A stretch of 49,231 nucleotides of DNA from CAYIFA01 sp964362625 (GTDB taxonomy: Bacteria; Patescibacteriota; Minisyncoccia; 1-14-0-10-42-19). Shown in pieces: positions 32,947-42,491 of the stretch (the stretch's first letter is position 1; each line of letters opens with the position of its first letter). The stretch lies in NCBI GenBank assembly GCA_964362625.1, contig CAYIFA010000002.1, positions 1 through 49,231 on the forward strand, read 5' to 3'. Position numbers and translations under genes: made by a program. The notes under the pieces are model-generated. The model had not been told where the DNA came from. It was given only the letters and a program-made list of their open reading frames with translations, and searched no databases.

Positions 32947-34154
32947 TTAAAAGGAGAACCAAAAAAATCGGCGTCGGCGGAGCGGTGATTACTCCATACG
33001 CTAAACAGTTGGTGAATAAGGTGCTGGATTCCGGCCGGATTTCTTACGGCCCATATTTGCGAAAATTTGAGGAAGATTTTGCAAAATTGTGCCATCGTAA
33101 ATTTGCCATTTCGTCCAATAGCGGCACCAGTTCTTTGCAAGTTGCATTACATGCGCTAAAGGACTTGGATGGGTGGAAAGATGGAGATGAAGTTTTGGTG
33201 CCAAGCGTAACTTTCGTCGCTACTGCCAATGTCGTGGTGCAAAATAAGCTTGCCCCAGTGTTTGTTGACGTGGACCCAAAAACATACAATGTTAATCCGG
33301 GAATTATAGAAGAAAAAATAACTAAGCGCACACGGGCGATAATGCCGGTGCATTTGATGGGGGTATCCGCGGACATGGCGCGGATAATGAAAATAGCGAG
33401 TAAGCATAAACTTCGGGTCATAGAGGATTCATGCGAGGCAGTCGGCGTAAATTACCGCGGACGTCCGGTAGGATCGTTTGGCGATATCGCCTGCTTTTCC
33501 ACGTATATGGCGCATTTAGTTACTACCGGCGTTGGCGGATTTTCGGTTACCAATGATCCGAAACTTGCGGTTTTAATGCGCAGTTTGGTTAATCACGGCC
33601 GTGATTCGATCTATGTGGCTATGGACAATGACCACGGCCTAAGAGGGCATGCCAGATTTCACATGGCTAACGCCCGATTTTCATTTATTAACGTCGGATA
33701 TAGTTATCGGGTGACCGAATTGGAAGGAGCGCTGGGACTCGCCGAGCTCAAGAGTTTGCGGAAAAACATCGCGCTTAGGCAAAAAACCGCAGGTAGTTTG
33801 ATACGGGCGTTAGGTCCGTTTGAAAAATATCTGCAGCTGCCAAGCTGGCCGGATCACGCCGAGCATGCTTTTATGCTCTTCCCGATTGTAATCAGAGATG
33901 GCGCCGGATTTTCGCGCGATGAACTTATACGTCATTTAGAAGACTATAATGTTGAAACTCGATACCTAATGCCGCTTATTAACCAGCCAATCTATAAAAA
34001 AATGTTCGGCGATTTGGAAAAACATTATCCGGTCGCGCGCCATTTAAACCAGAACGGCTTCTACATCGGCTGCCACCCGGAAATGACTAAACGCGATTTG
34101 GAATATGTCGCCGCAGTGTTTAGAGATTTTTTCGTAAAAAGAGGTTTTGCATGA
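32943..34154 (+). CDS. PLP-dependent sugar 3-dehydratase of ColD/RfbH type (DegT family)
   Basis: DegT/DnrJ/EryC1/StrS enzymes are usually sugar aminotransferases with a Lys that binds PLP. In this 403-residue protein the position is His191 (ACFSTYMAHLVTTGVGGF), the substitution known from ColD and RfbH (E1), which use it to remove the 3-hydroxyl from a 4-keto-6-deoxy sugar. It also has an HGRDSIYVAMDNDHGLRG loop resembling those dehydratases. Together with the gmd gene, which overlaps it by 4 nt (GTGA), this suggests GDP-4-keto-3,6-dideoxymannose formation, the branch toward colitose-like sugars. A ColC-type reductase-epimerase is not in the window. GTG is used as start. Function is inferred from the signature, not proven. 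Confidence 0.82.
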   Translation: MIKRRTKKIGVGGAVITPYAKQLVNKVLDSGRISYGPYLRKFEEDFAKLCHRKFAISSNSGTSSLQVALHALKDLDGWKDGDEVLVPSVTFVATANVVVQNKLAPVFVDVDPKTYNVNPGIIEEKITKRTRAIMPVHLMGVSADMARIMKIASKHKLRVIEDSCEAVGVNYRGRPVGSFGDIACFSTYMAHLVTTGVGGFSVTNDPKLAVLMRSLVNHGRDSIYVAMDNDHGLRGHARFHMANARFSFINVGYSYRVTELEGALGLAELKSLRKNIALRQKTAGSLIRALGPFEKYLQLPSWPDHAEHAFMLFPIVIRDGAGFSRDELIRHLEDYNVETRYLMPLINQPIYKKMFGDLEKHYPVARHLNQNGFYIGCHPEMTKRDLEYVAAVFRDFFVKRGFA

Positions 34155-35341
34155 AAATCGCGATTATTGTACGGCGGATGAATGTGCGAGGCGGGACACA
34201 GCGGCAGGCGTTGGGATTGGCGCGGGAATTAAAAAAACTGGGGCATCAAGTTAAGCTTTATACTTTCGTATACTCTCCGGGCGACTGCTTCCCGGAATTT
34301 TTGAGCGGGCTTGAAGTTGTTTCGTTGAATTATTACCCGCGATACTCTAATTATTTTATAAATTATTTTTCAGAAAACCGGGCTTGCCGCGCGCTCGCCG
34401 CGATGATTGACCGCGATACTGAAGTTTTGAATCCGCACGACCAGGTGGCTTATCGTGTTGCCGCGTATTTTAAAAAAGACGTTAAAAACATTCCGTCGGT
34501 TTGGATGTCAAATGATTTACCGACCAAGCAGTTTTCGTTTTGGAAAGAGAGCCAAATCAACCCAGATCATTCGGCGCCGCTCATCAAAAAAATCATATGG
34601 CGGTTGATTGACTGGTACGAAATTAACAAATTTATTAAGCCGCAAAACGCCATTACGGTTTTAGACAACATGAACAAAGATCATATGCGGAAGTTCATCG
34701 GCAAAGACGCAATGGTGGTGAGGAGCGGTATTGATTTGAACGAATTTAGTTTTGTTAAGCGATCACCGTTACAAAATAAATCCGCAAAAATTCTCGCCAC
34801 CGGGATATTTTTCCCGCACCGCCGGTTTGAAGACGCGATTTCGGCCGCAAAAATATTGCGGGATGGCGGGTATGATGTTGAATTAAATATTGTCGGCGAC
34901 CATCAAAGCGATAAATCGTACTATCAAAAATTGGCTAAACTTGTGAAAGATTGCGGTTTGGAAAGTGCCGTAAATTTCCTCGGAAAAGTTTCTGACGAGG
35001 AACTGCGCCGCCAATACGCCGCTAATGATATTTTCGTTTTTCCGAACCACATGCAAACCTGGGGTTTGGTGGTCATGGAAGCAATGGCTACCGGCCTTCC
35101 GGTGGTTGTTTCAAAAACTACTGGCGCGGCCGAAGTCCTAAAAAACGGCGAAAACGCTATTTTGGTAAATCCCAAATCGCCGGATGAAGTCGCTGACGCC
35201 ATCCGGCAACTTATTGATGACACGAACCTTTATTCGAGACTTTCCCAAAACGGCCGCAAATTTGTTGAAGAAAATATTTCGTGGTCTAAATACGCCCAAA
35301 GGATGTCAGCGGCGTTTGAGGCAGCGCGAAAATTAATATAG
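34151..35341 (+). CDS. Glycosyltransferase family 4 (GT-B)
   Basis: This 396-residue protein opens IAIIVRRMNVRGGTQRQALG, the glycine-rich acceptor loop of GT4 enzymes. The donor side shows ILATGIFFPHRRFEDAISAA (about 214), VNFLGKVSDEELRRQYAANDI and FPNHMQTWGLVVMEAMATG with the EX7E-type Glu. It overlaps the previous gene by 4 nt (ATGA), which couples it to gmd and the dehydratase, so it may transfer the deoxy sugar those enzymes make. Followed 13 bp later by a methyltransferase. Confidence 0.88.
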   Translation: MKIAIIVRRMNVRGGTQRQALGLARELKKLGHQVKLYTFVYSPGDCFPEFLSGLEVVSLNYYPRYSNYFINYFSENRACRALAAMIDRDTEVLNPHDQVAYRVAAYFKKDVKNIPSVWMSNDLPTKQFSFWKESQINPDHSAPLIKKIIWRLIDWYEINKFIKPQNAITVLDNMNKDHMRKFIGKDAMVVRSGIDLNEFSFVKRSPLQNKSAKILATGIFFPHRRFEDAISAAKILRDGGYDVELNIVGDHQSDKSYYQKLAKLVKDCGLESAVNFLGKVSDEELRRQYAANDIFVFPNHMQTWGLVVMEAMATGLPVVVSKTTGAAEVLKNGENAILVNPKSPDEVADAIRQLIDDTNLYSRLSQNGRKFVEENISWSKYAQRMSAAFEAARKLI

Positions 35342-35354
35342 CATTAAGGGTATT

Positions 35355-36140
35355 ATGCAGAATAAAGACCTTAAGACCATTTATGAAAAAGTTTATAAAA
35401 AAGGGGAGGGCACTCATTATTCCAAGCTTTTATTTTCGAAAAACAAAGTTTCCATAGATAAGAAAGCGGTTCTTGGCGAGATAAACTGGAAGGGCAAAAT
35501 AGTGCTTGATGTCGGGTGCGGCACCGGCGAACTGGTTAATATTCTTGCCGGTCTCGGCGCGAAAATCGTTCTCGGAGTTGATTATTCTGCGAGCGCCATC
35601 GCCATTGCCAAGAGATTGTATTCGAGAAAAAACATTTCATTCAAATGCCTAAATGCCAATGAAGTAGAAGGAAAATATGACGTAATTACTTCGCTTGGCG
35701 CCATTGAACATTTTGATAATCCTTTCGGGGTCGTTAGAAGATTCCGGCAAATGCTCCGGCCGGGCGGTTCAATTATAATCGTGTCTCCTAACTGGTCTAA
35801 CCCGCGCGGCTACATGCTTATGACTCTCAAGCTGTTATTTGATGCCAGAATCACTTTAGCCGACCTGCATTATTTTACTCCGCTTGATTTTAAACATTGG
35901 GCAGACTTACTCGGGATGCGACTAAAGTGGCGCACTATTGATTACGATTGGGCTATGGGCCGTCGGTTAGTTAGTGATTTTAAGCGCAGGATTCCGCGCG
36001 TTATTCGTGATTCAAAATTGCCGAAGAACAAAAAAAGAATCGGTCAGTTTATCAAATGGATCGAACAAACAGTAATCAAGATTGAGCACCCGCAAAAATA
36101 CAGCGGTGCCATCGGAATATATCATTTTCGAAAACGTTGA
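35355..36140 (+). CDS. SAM-dependent methyltransferase (class I)
   Basis: In 261 residues the SAM-binding loop is IVLDVGCGTGELVNILAGLG (about 49-68), followed by VLGVDYSASAIAIAK and VITSLGAIEHFDNPFGVVRR, the UbiG/UbiE-type order, then MLRPGGSIIIVSPNW. A longer C-terminal part (about 160-261) is rich in Arg and Lys and may bind substrate or membrane. It probably methylates a sugar of the glycan under assembly. Its stop codon touches the stop of the convergent membrane protein gene (36141), so no terminator separates them. Confidence 0.85.
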   Translation: MQNKDLKTIYEKVYKKGEGTHYSKLLFSKNKVSIDKKAVLGEINWKGKIVLDVGCGTGELVNILAGLGAKIVLGVDYSASAIAIAKRLYSRKNISFKCLNANEVEGKYDVITSLGAIEHFDNPFGVVRRFRQMLRPGGSIIIVSPNWSNPRGYMLMTLKLLFDARITLADLHYFTPLDFKHWADLLGMRLKWRTIDYDWAMGRRLVSDFKRRIPRVIRDSKLPKNKKRIGQFIKWIEQTVIKIEHPQKYSGAIGIYHFRKR

Positions 36141-38156
36141 TTATTCCGGCATTTTGTAGATTATGACGCCATTTTGATCGTATGTTTTCTCGAGAGTTCC
36201 GTCGAAAACGCTGTTTGGGTCGGCGCTTAACTTTTGCTCGCGTGGACCAAAATACAGATAATCCAGTCGGTAAGGCGGTTGGGCCAGCTTTTCGTTCAAG
36301 AAAGCGGAGTATTCGGATGACTTTTGCATTTGTGTTTCTTTCGGGATACCGAGCGGTACCTCGCTTATAAACGAACTGCCCGGTTTCGTGTTATGGTAGC
36401 GCATGTGGAACAAGTAATAAGCGGCGCTTTGGTCAAGATCTGGTTTGAAAAACGGATAAAGTTCGTTGGCGTTGGCCGCTGACTTGTTAAATCCGCCAGT
36501 ATCGCCTGATGCAATAAGTCCTCTAAATTTTTCCGGAGTAATGCCGTAAATTTTATTTATGAAAAAAAACCTGCCCCATATTTCTTCATTGGAGGCAATC
36601 GTGCTGTATCCGTTCGGCGTGAAAACTTTATTGTGAGTATAGAGTTGAATGCGACTCATGGTGCTAAATGACGAACTGCCGAGCACTGAATATTTTGGGG
36701 TGTTTTCGTTAAGCCATCGGTAGCTAGCCATCTCTCCGGAAGGTATGGTTACGTTTTTATATTCCTCTACGAATTTGTATTGAGCATAGGCCCCATTGGC
36801 CAAAACTCCGGCAATCAAAATTACGCCAAGAATGTTCCACGCCAAATGCGGGGATGCCGGCCGGTATTTTTTGTTTAAAAACATAGCCAAGGCCGTAGTT
36901 AGCATGAATAGTGCCGCGAGAATTGCAGTAAATTTTACGCTATTCGCCTCGGTAATGACTGCTTTGGTAATGAGTATGCCGGAAAGCGCCATAGCAACAA
37001 CGATTATTAAATTCGGCGCAAATAAGCGCCGGAAATTTAGGAATAGCCAATAAGCAATAGCGGCAAAAGTTAAGCAAAGAACCGGCAAAGTCGGCTTAAA
37101 CCAATGATCCGGCTGGGCGTTAAACCCGGTAATCAATTGGAGGTTATAAACTAAAAATATCGGCATGAGCAGGGATATCAGTAAGTAAGATATTTTTGGG
37201 TAAAATTTTCTGAAATAAAAAAGGATGGCAATGAGCAGGAAGTGAAGGGCGTAAGCGAAAGACGGCAGCATTTCGAAATTAACGTATCGTCCGATTTCCG
37301 GGCCATGTCTTTCAAAGATATCTTGGAAATGAGCAAGGCGTGACAGATTGATGGAATTGACCCAGTGCGGAATAGACATCAACAATCCGCCGGAAAAAAT
37401 TATAAGCATTTTTTTGAAAGACAAAAAATCTTTTTTGGCGAGAAACATTACTAAAACAAAGGCCATTGCCGCCGAAAAGTATGTCCAGTAATAGAAATAC
37501 GAATAAAAAGTCAGCCCGTAAAAAAATGCCGCGAGCCACGGCGAGATTCGGTCGTTTCTGGTTATGGAGCGGACTGTGAAATAAAGCAAGAGCAAATAAA
37601 TCGGCACAGTCACTTGCGGATCTTCTATCCGCGAAAACGCAAGCCCTTTTGTTTTGAATATAATCGTGATGATGGCGGCTTGCAAGTATTTGAGCGCCGG
37701 CGGCATAAATGAGGCGAGCCGCGGCAAGAAAATGTAAAAAACTGAGCCAACCAATGATAAAAATTTTATCCCGGTGGCTTCAAAAAGAATTAAATAAAAA
37801 ATTAAAAATATCATGGCCGGGAAAATAAAATCGCCGGTAATAAAAGCCGTTTCCATCGAACCGGTTATTTTAGCCAGCCATCCCATTACGAGCGGGCTTA
37901 AAAACGGAGTGACGTAAATTAGCCGATCTTTATATTCAAAAACATTGAAGTCACCGACTATAAACTTTCCGAGTCTTGCCGCCTCGGCTTTAGGCGCGTT
38001 AAGCAAGGCTTCGTCGCCGTTTATTAATATTGGATGATAATCCAGCCCTAGGCTCGTGAGATGCGACCATATAAAAAAATGATGGCCGCCGTAAATTACT
38101 GCCACAAGTAGCATCAAGAACAGCGCGGCTTTGTGACTTTTTACAAACTCAGGCAT
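36141..38156 (-). CDS. Polytopic membrane protein, GT-C-like
   Basis: The ORF is open to 38285, but that start would lie deep in the divergent gene at 38200. The ATG at 38156 (MPEFVKSHKAALFLMLLVAV) gives 671 residues. About 11-12 membrane helices follow a first external loop with LINGDEALLNAPKAEAARLG (about 50), containing the acidic ED-like position used by GT-C glycosyltransferases. A soluble C-terminal domain of about 190 residues comes last. This resembles membrane glycosyltransferases that use polyprenyl-phosphate sugars, or YfhO-like proteins; the motif is weak, so the assignment is tentative. Confidence 0.6.
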   Translation of the reverse strand: MPEFVKSHKAALFLMLLVAVIYGGHHFFIWSHLTSLGLDYHPILINGDEALLNAPKAEAARLGKFIVGDFNVFEYKDRLIYVTPFLSPLVMGWLAKITGSMETAFITGDFIFPAMIFLIFYLILFEATGIKFLSLVGSVFYIFLPRLASFMPPALKYLQAAIITIIFKTKGLAFSRIEDPQVTVPIYLLLLYFTVRSITRNDRISPWLAAFFYGLTFYSYFYYWTYFSAAMAFVLVMFLAKKDFLSFKKMLIIFSGGLLMSIPHWVNSINLSRLAHFQDIFERHGPEIGRYVNFEMLPSFAYALHFLLIAILFYFRKFYPKISYLLISLLMPIFLVYNLQLITGFNAQPDHWFKPTLPVLCLTFAAIAYWLFLNFRRLFAPNLIIVVAMALSGILITKAVITEANSVKFTAILAALFMLTTALAMFLNKKYRPASPHLAWNILGVILIAGVLANGAYAQYKFVEEYKNVTIPSGEMASYRWLNENTPKYSVLGSSSFSTMSRIQLYTHNKVFTPNGYSTIASNEEIWGRFFFINKIYGITPEKFRGLIASGDTGGFNKSAANANELYPFFKPDLDQSAAYYLFHMRYHNTKPGSSFISEVPLGIPKETQMQKSSEYSAFLNEKLAQPPYRLDYLYFGPREQKLSADPNSVFDGTLEKTYDQNGVIIYKMPE

Positions 38157-38199
38157 TTTCTTGAAAATTTCGTTGATTTTTATATCATAATAAGAATAG
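38157..38199. promoter_or_regulatory. Divergent promoter region
   Basis: Rightward, CATAAT (38186-38191) is 8 nt before the ATG at 38200, with TTGAAA (38161-38166) at 19 bp; TATCAT (38183-38188) would give 16 bp. Leftward, TATTAT/GATATAA-type sequences precede the ATG at 38156 by about 25 nt. Confidence 0.45.
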
Positions 38200-39576
38200 A
38201 TGAAAACGCTCATGGTTCCAATAGCCAACAGCTTTTTCGTCCGTAACTTTATGCGTACGGATGTTTTTGGGGTGCTTAAAAGCAAAGAAGATCTGCGAAT
38301 AGTATTTCTCGCGCCGGAAGAAAAAATAGAATATTACAAATCCGAATTTCCCCACCCGAATGTTTTTTTCGAAAAACTTCCAGAGTTTAAAGACCTTGCT
38401 TCCGAACGATTTTTCCGATTCCTCGAAAGTTCCAGTATCCACACCAATACTGTGACTATGCTCCAGCGCTGGCAATTTTTAAGGGCAAAGCATCCGTCTT
38501 TTTTTCTGCGGCTGGTTATTTATCTGGTATCGCGCTTATTTTGGCATTTGGGCAGGTTTCACCGGTGGCGCGTCGTGATAAGAAAATCTTATTTAGCCGT
38601 TGCCAGCAGTTTTTTTGGCGGACTTTTTGATAAATGGCGGCCCGATCTGGTTTTTGCGGCCAACATGATTTATGTCGAAGACCATTTATTGCTTCGCGAG
38701 GCGAAGAAGCGCGGCATAAAGACGCTCGGCATGGCTTTGAGCTGGGATAACCTTTACAGCAAATCATTGATCCGTGTGCCGCCCGATCATTTGATGGTCC
38801 ATACTGACACCATTCGCGATCAAACAATCGCGCTTGGAGATTATCCGCCGGAAAAAATAACCGTGACCGGTATACCGCAATATGACGATTATTTTTTAAA
38901 AAACCGGCTGTTGAGCCGCGACGAATTCGTCAGGTCCATTGGTGGAGATCCGGCCAAAAAACTTATTGTCTACGCTTTTTCCGGCAAAGCCGGCTTGCAT
39001 ATCGATTTTGATATTGTCAAAATTATTCACGAATTTGTTAAGGACGGTAAAATAGCCGAGAGTGTAAATGTTTTCTTGCGGCCATATCCGCGGTATGATT
39101 TTCCGGAAGAAAAAGTAAGATGGATTTACCGCGAGTTAGGTTTTCTCGGACGCCCGCCGCTAAAGCACATCGGTTCGTCCAAGGACAGTTGGGAATTTGA
39201 CGAGGAATCGCTTGATCTTTTAGCCAATACCTTGGCTCATGCGGATTTGGTAATAACTATGTATTCCACATTCTTTATTGAGGCGGCGATATTTGACAAG
39301 CCGCTTATCGCGATTGCCTTTGACGGGTTTAAAAAGTTGGATTATTGGAATTCGGCTGAAAGATTTTTTGAATGGGATCACTTGAAGGAAATCGGCGAGC
39401 TCGGCGGCATTTGGCGCGTTAAGAGCAGGGAAGAGTTGCTGGCAGCAATTAATTTTTATCTGGCCAATCCCGGACATCTGAAAGATGGCCGGAAAAAGAT
39501 TGTTTTACGCCAAACCCAATTCAGAGATGGACAATCTGCCAAGCGGGTAGCCGATGCCATTTTAAAATTTTTATGA
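38200..39576 (+). CDS. GT-B-like glycosyltransferase, paralogue 1 of 4
   Basis: This 458-residue protein belongs to a family found four times in 8 kb (38200, 39573, 40995, 44998). Shared landmarks are PDLVFAANMIYVEDHLLLREA, the SWDN motif (181-184) followed by PPDHLMVHT, the short IPQYDDYF block, then MYSTFFIEAAIFDKPLIAIAF and a terminal RDGQSAKRVADAIL. This layout (Rossmann half, hinge, late D-G-x-S-x-x-R) recalls CDP-glycerol glycerophosphotransferase and other GT-B capsule enzymes, but I cannot name a family. It probably transfers a sugar or sugar phosphate in the cytoplasm. The next paralogue overlaps it by 4 nt. Confidence 0.7.
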   Translation: MKTLMVPIANSFFVRNFMRTDVFGVLKSKEDLRIVFLAPEEKIEYYKSEFPHPNVFFEKLPEFKDLASERFFRFLESSSIHTNTVTMLQRWQFLRAKHPSFFLRLVIYLVSRLFWHLGRFHRWRVVIRKSYLAVASSFFGGLFDKWRPDLVFAANMIYVEDHLLLREAKKRGIKTLGMALSWDNLYSKSLIRVPPDHLMVHTDTIRDQTIALGDYPPEKITVTGIPQYDDYFLKNRLLSRDEFVRSIGGDPAKKLIVYAFSGKAGLHIDFDIVKIIHEFVKDGKIAESVNVFLRPYPRYDFPEEKVRWIYRELGFLGRPPLKHIGSSKDSWEFDEESLDLLANTLAHADLVITMYSTFFIEAAIFDKPLIAIAFDGFKKLDYWNSAERFFEWDHLKEIGELGGIWRVKSREELLAAINFYLANPGHLKDGRKKIVLRQTQFRDGQSAKRVADAILKFL

Positions 39577-40988
39577 GAGAAACAAAAATAAAAACCATCT
39601 TTACCCCGCTTTATTCCTTACCGGTCTTTCGGAATCTTTTTTTATTTCCCGGCTGTTTTTTTGACCAGGTTTGCGAATTGGTTCAAACCGGCGCGCCACA
39701 TCGATTTGTGTTTATCGTGCCGCAAAAAAGTTTTCAGAAATACGCTCCGATTTTTTCCGGTAAATTGAGCGATAGAATTATTTTGGAGAGCATCCCGGAT
39801 CCGGAGAAGATTGGGACCCTCGGTAAGATGTTCAGATTTTTTTATTCATATCTGATTTACACCAGCACCACAAAGTTGCTCGCGACCATGGGCACCCGGC
39901 CTGATGAAATGCCGCCGGGCAGCCGGCACTTGTGGCCGTTTAAGACTTTTATTGCTAACACCTTTGGGCGTTCACGGTTTATTAAAACCCAGATTATTCC
40001 GTTGGTTTTTAATGCGATTTTCGACAAAAATCATTTTTCGGTACTCTTTGATAAATACCATCCCGATGCCGTCTTTCTGCCGCATATGCTCGGCTGGTTT
40101 GATAATCTGCTTTTGAGAGAGGCAAAGAACCGTGGCGTAAAAACTATCGGCATGGCTGCCAACTGGGATCACATTGATAAATATTTTATTCCCCTGCAAG
40201 CTGATTTGCTTTTGGCGCAAAACGAACTGATTAAAAGCGCGGCGATCCGCGATCAGGCCTATCGGGAAAACCGAATTCGCTTAACCGGTTATCCGCATTT
40301 TGATTTTATTTGGGACAAAAAATATTTGATGGAGCGAAGCGATTTTTTGGCATCTACTCACGTCCGGCTGCCATCCGGCGCGAAATATTTTCTTTACATT
40401 TCCGGAAGCGTTTATTGTCCGGATGAGCCGGATGTAATCGAAGAAGTTCTAAATTGGATAAGCGCCGGGCGATTCGGTCCGGATGTTTATATGGTTATTC
40501 GGCCATATCTCGGGGGCCGTTTTAAGGATCGTGATTTTGATGACAATAAATTCGCCGGCTTTGCCAAGCATCCTAAGGTCCGTATGGCCAGCCGTGAATC
40601 GTGGAAAGCAGTGGAGGATACCATCCCCCTTTTAAATTTTATGGCGCATGCGAGCGTCGTAATGTCGGCTTTTTCCACCGCGGCGCTTGAGGCATCGCTT
40701 TTTGACCGGCCGCTAGTCGGCATCGGCTTTGACGGCCACCACATAAGGCCGCTCTACCGTTCAGTCCGGCGCTTTGAAAATTTCACGCATTTTCAGGATA
40801 TTTTTAAGACCGGCGCGGTTAAGGTAGTCAGAGGCTTTGATGAGCTTTACGCGGCGCTTAATGCTTATTTGGAAAATCCTGAATTGGATGCCGACAAGCG
40901 CGAGTTAATGCGTAAAACCATGTGTTATAAACTCGATGGCCAGTCCAGCCAACGGATTTTGGGTAATATACTAAACATGTTTGAATAG
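39573..40988 (+). CDS. GT-B-like glycosyltransferase, paralogue 2 of 4
   Basis: This is a 471-residue relative of the gene upstream. It keeps PDAVFLPHMLGWFDNLLLREA, then NWDHIDKYFIPLQADLLL in place of SWDN, the PHFDFIW block, VVMSAFSTAALEASLFDRPL and the final DGQSSQRILGNIL. The SWDN-type motif is replaced by NWDH, the largest active-site difference in the set, which may mean another donor. The ATG overlaps the stop of paralogue 1, and paralogue 3 starts 6 bp after its stop, so the three form one operon. Confidence 0.7.
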   Translation: MRETKIKTIFTPLYSLPVFRNLFLFPGCFFDQVCELVQTGAPHRFVFIVPQKSFQKYAPIFSGKLSDRIILESIPDPEKIGTLGKMFRFFYSYLIYTSTTKLLATMGTRPDEMPPGSRHLWPFKTFIANTFGRSRFIKTQIIPLVFNAIFDKNHFSVLFDKYHPDAVFLPHMLGWFDNLLLREAKNRGVKTIGMAANWDHIDKYFIPLQADLLLAQNELIKSAAIRDQAYRENRIRLTGYPHFDFIWDKKYLMERSDFLASTHVRLPSGAKYFLYISGSVYCPDEPDVIEEVLNWISAGRFGPDVYMVIRPYLGGRFKDRDFDDNKFAGFAKHPKVRMASRESWKAVEDTIPLLNFMAHASVVMSAFSTAALEASLFDRPLVGIGFDGHHIRPLYRSVRRFENFTHFQDIFKTGAVKVVRGFDELYAALNAYLENPELDADKRELMRKTMCYKLDGQSSQRILGNILNMFE

Positions 40989-40994
40989 TTTGAT

Positions 40995-42392
40995 ATGCCG
41001 CAAAAAACGATTTTTCTTTCAATATACAACGGCATCCGGTCCAAGAATTTTTTTCACACCGACATTTACAAGACATTGGTTGCCGATAAAAATGTCCGGC
41101 TGGTCATCGTTGTGCCCTCGGTCAAACTGGATTATTACCGGAAGACTTTTGCCGAACCCAATGTTGTTTTTGAAGCGCTCGACCTAAAAGGCGAGCCGTG
41201 GTTTGGCCGGTTGCTCGCCGAACTCGGGTTTAATTTGCTTGACACCAAAACAATCCGGTTTAAACAGGAGCTGGAATACTGGCGGTACAAAAATTATCCG
41301 CGATTTTTGATCAAGCGGGCGATAAACCGCGTTTTGGGTCCTTTGCCCGGCATACGCGAGCTGGTCAGATTTTTGGATAGATTTGTCGACACGGATCAGA
41401 GAGTAAACGCGCTTCTTGATAAATATAAACCGGATTTGGTGCTGGCTCCGGATATTGTTTTTCCGCTTGACCGGATTTTTTTGCGCTCGGCCAAACGAAA
41501 GGGCATACGCACGGTTGGCTTAACTCGCTCATGGGACAATCTTACTTCCAAAGGCGTAATCCAGATTTTGCCGGATAAACTTATTTTGCACACTACCCGC
41601 ATGAAAAATCAGGCGGTGAAACTGGTTGGGATGTCCGAGAAAGATATTTTTGTTTCCGGTCCTCCGGATTACGATAAATATTTTAGGCCGTTAAAAACCA
41701 GCCGCGAAGAATTTTTAAGATCTCTTGGCATCCCAACCGACCGCAAAATCATCCTTTTCGCGCCATTTTATGATAACTATGTAGGTTCGGCAGTAATAAT
41801 GATGAATGCTTTTACCCGCGCGATAAAGGAGGGGCGTTTGCCTAAAAATGCCCATATTGTTTCCCGCTATCGGCCGGCTACCCCGGAAATCCCGGGGAAT
41901 CTTATTGAATCCAGCGATAATCTAACCATAACTAGGCCGTGTAGCTTATATTTTGAAGTAAAAGATAAGACCCTCGCGCCAACTAAGGATTGGGAATTTT
42001 CGGCGAGTGACGTAGAATTACTCGCCAACTCGTTGGCATATAGTGATGTGATTATTAATACTTATTCGACGCTCGCTATTGACGCTTCACCTTTTGATAA
42101 GCCGGTAATTGGGGTGAGGTTCGACGCTGATCCAAGTACCCCGCCGGAACATAGCGTATTGAAAATCGGCGACTTGCATGACCATTATAGGGAACTCGAA
42201 GAAATTGGCGGAGTGCGTCTGGTAAAAAACATGGACGAATTGATCGATGCCGTTAATTTTTATTTTGAACACCCCGAAGCCGACCGCGGAGGCCGAAAAC
42301 TCATCCGCGAAACCCAAATTGAATTTACCGATGGTCAAAACGGCAAACGGGCCGCCGAATTTATTTTACAGGAGTTGCGCGTACGCTCGTAA
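40995..42392 (+). CDS. GT-B-like glycosyltransferase, paralogue 3 of 4
   Basis: This 465-residue third copy carries SWDNLTSKGVIQILPDKL, the PPDYDKYF block, VIINTYSTLAIDASPFDKPV and the ending DGQNGKRAAEFIL. It is closest in these motifs to paralogue 1 and 4. The operon of three is cut off after this gene by an orphan cassette and a HicB/HicA-like pair; the fourth paralogue lies beyond, at 44998. Function as for paralogue 1: probably glycan chain elongation, donor unknown. Confidence 0.7.
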   Translation: MPQKTIFLSIYNGIRSKNFFHTDIYKTLVADKNVRLVIVVPSVKLDYYRKTFAEPNVVFEALDLKGEPWFGRLLAELGFNLLDTKTIRFKQELEYWRYKNYPRFLIKRAINRVLGPLPGIRELVRFLDRFVDTDQRVNALLDKYKPDLVLAPDIVFPLDRIFLRSAKRKGIRTVGLTRSWDNLTSKGVIQILPDKLILHTTRMKNQAVKLVGMSEKDIFVSGPPDYDKYFRPLKTSREEFLRSLGIPTDRKIILFAPFYDNYVGSAVIMMNAFTRAIKEGRLPKNAHIVSRYRPATPEIPGNLIESSDNLTITRPCSLYFEVKDKTLAPTKDWEFSASDVELLANSLAYSDVIINTYSTLAIDASPFDKPVIGVRFDADPSTPPEHSVLKIGDLHDHYRELEEIGGVRLVKNMDELIDAVNFYFEHPEADRGGRKLIRETQIEFTDGQNGKRAAEFILQELRVRS

Positions 42393-42427
42393 ACGGCCAC
42401 CGAGAATAGTAAAATAGTCGTTCGCTC

Positions 42428-42488
42428 TTGATTTCTGGGAGTGAGTTTGTATACTAGATTTAGAGTTCTATAGAAAAATGAGGAGGTA
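42428..42488 (+). promoter_or_regulatory. Promoter and ribosome binding site of the 42492 gene
   Basis: TTGATT (42428-42433), 16 bp, TATACT (42450-42455). A strong Shine-Dalgarno AGGAGGT lies at about 42481-42487, 4-5 nt before the ATG. The leader is about 30 nt, unlike the leaderless style of most other genes here. Confidence 0.75.
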
Positions 42489-42491
42489 AAG

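Noticed and set aside
36141..38285. Start at 38285 for the GT-C-like gene
   Set aside because: It would run far into the divergent gene at 38200; the ATG at 38156 precedes the first helix.
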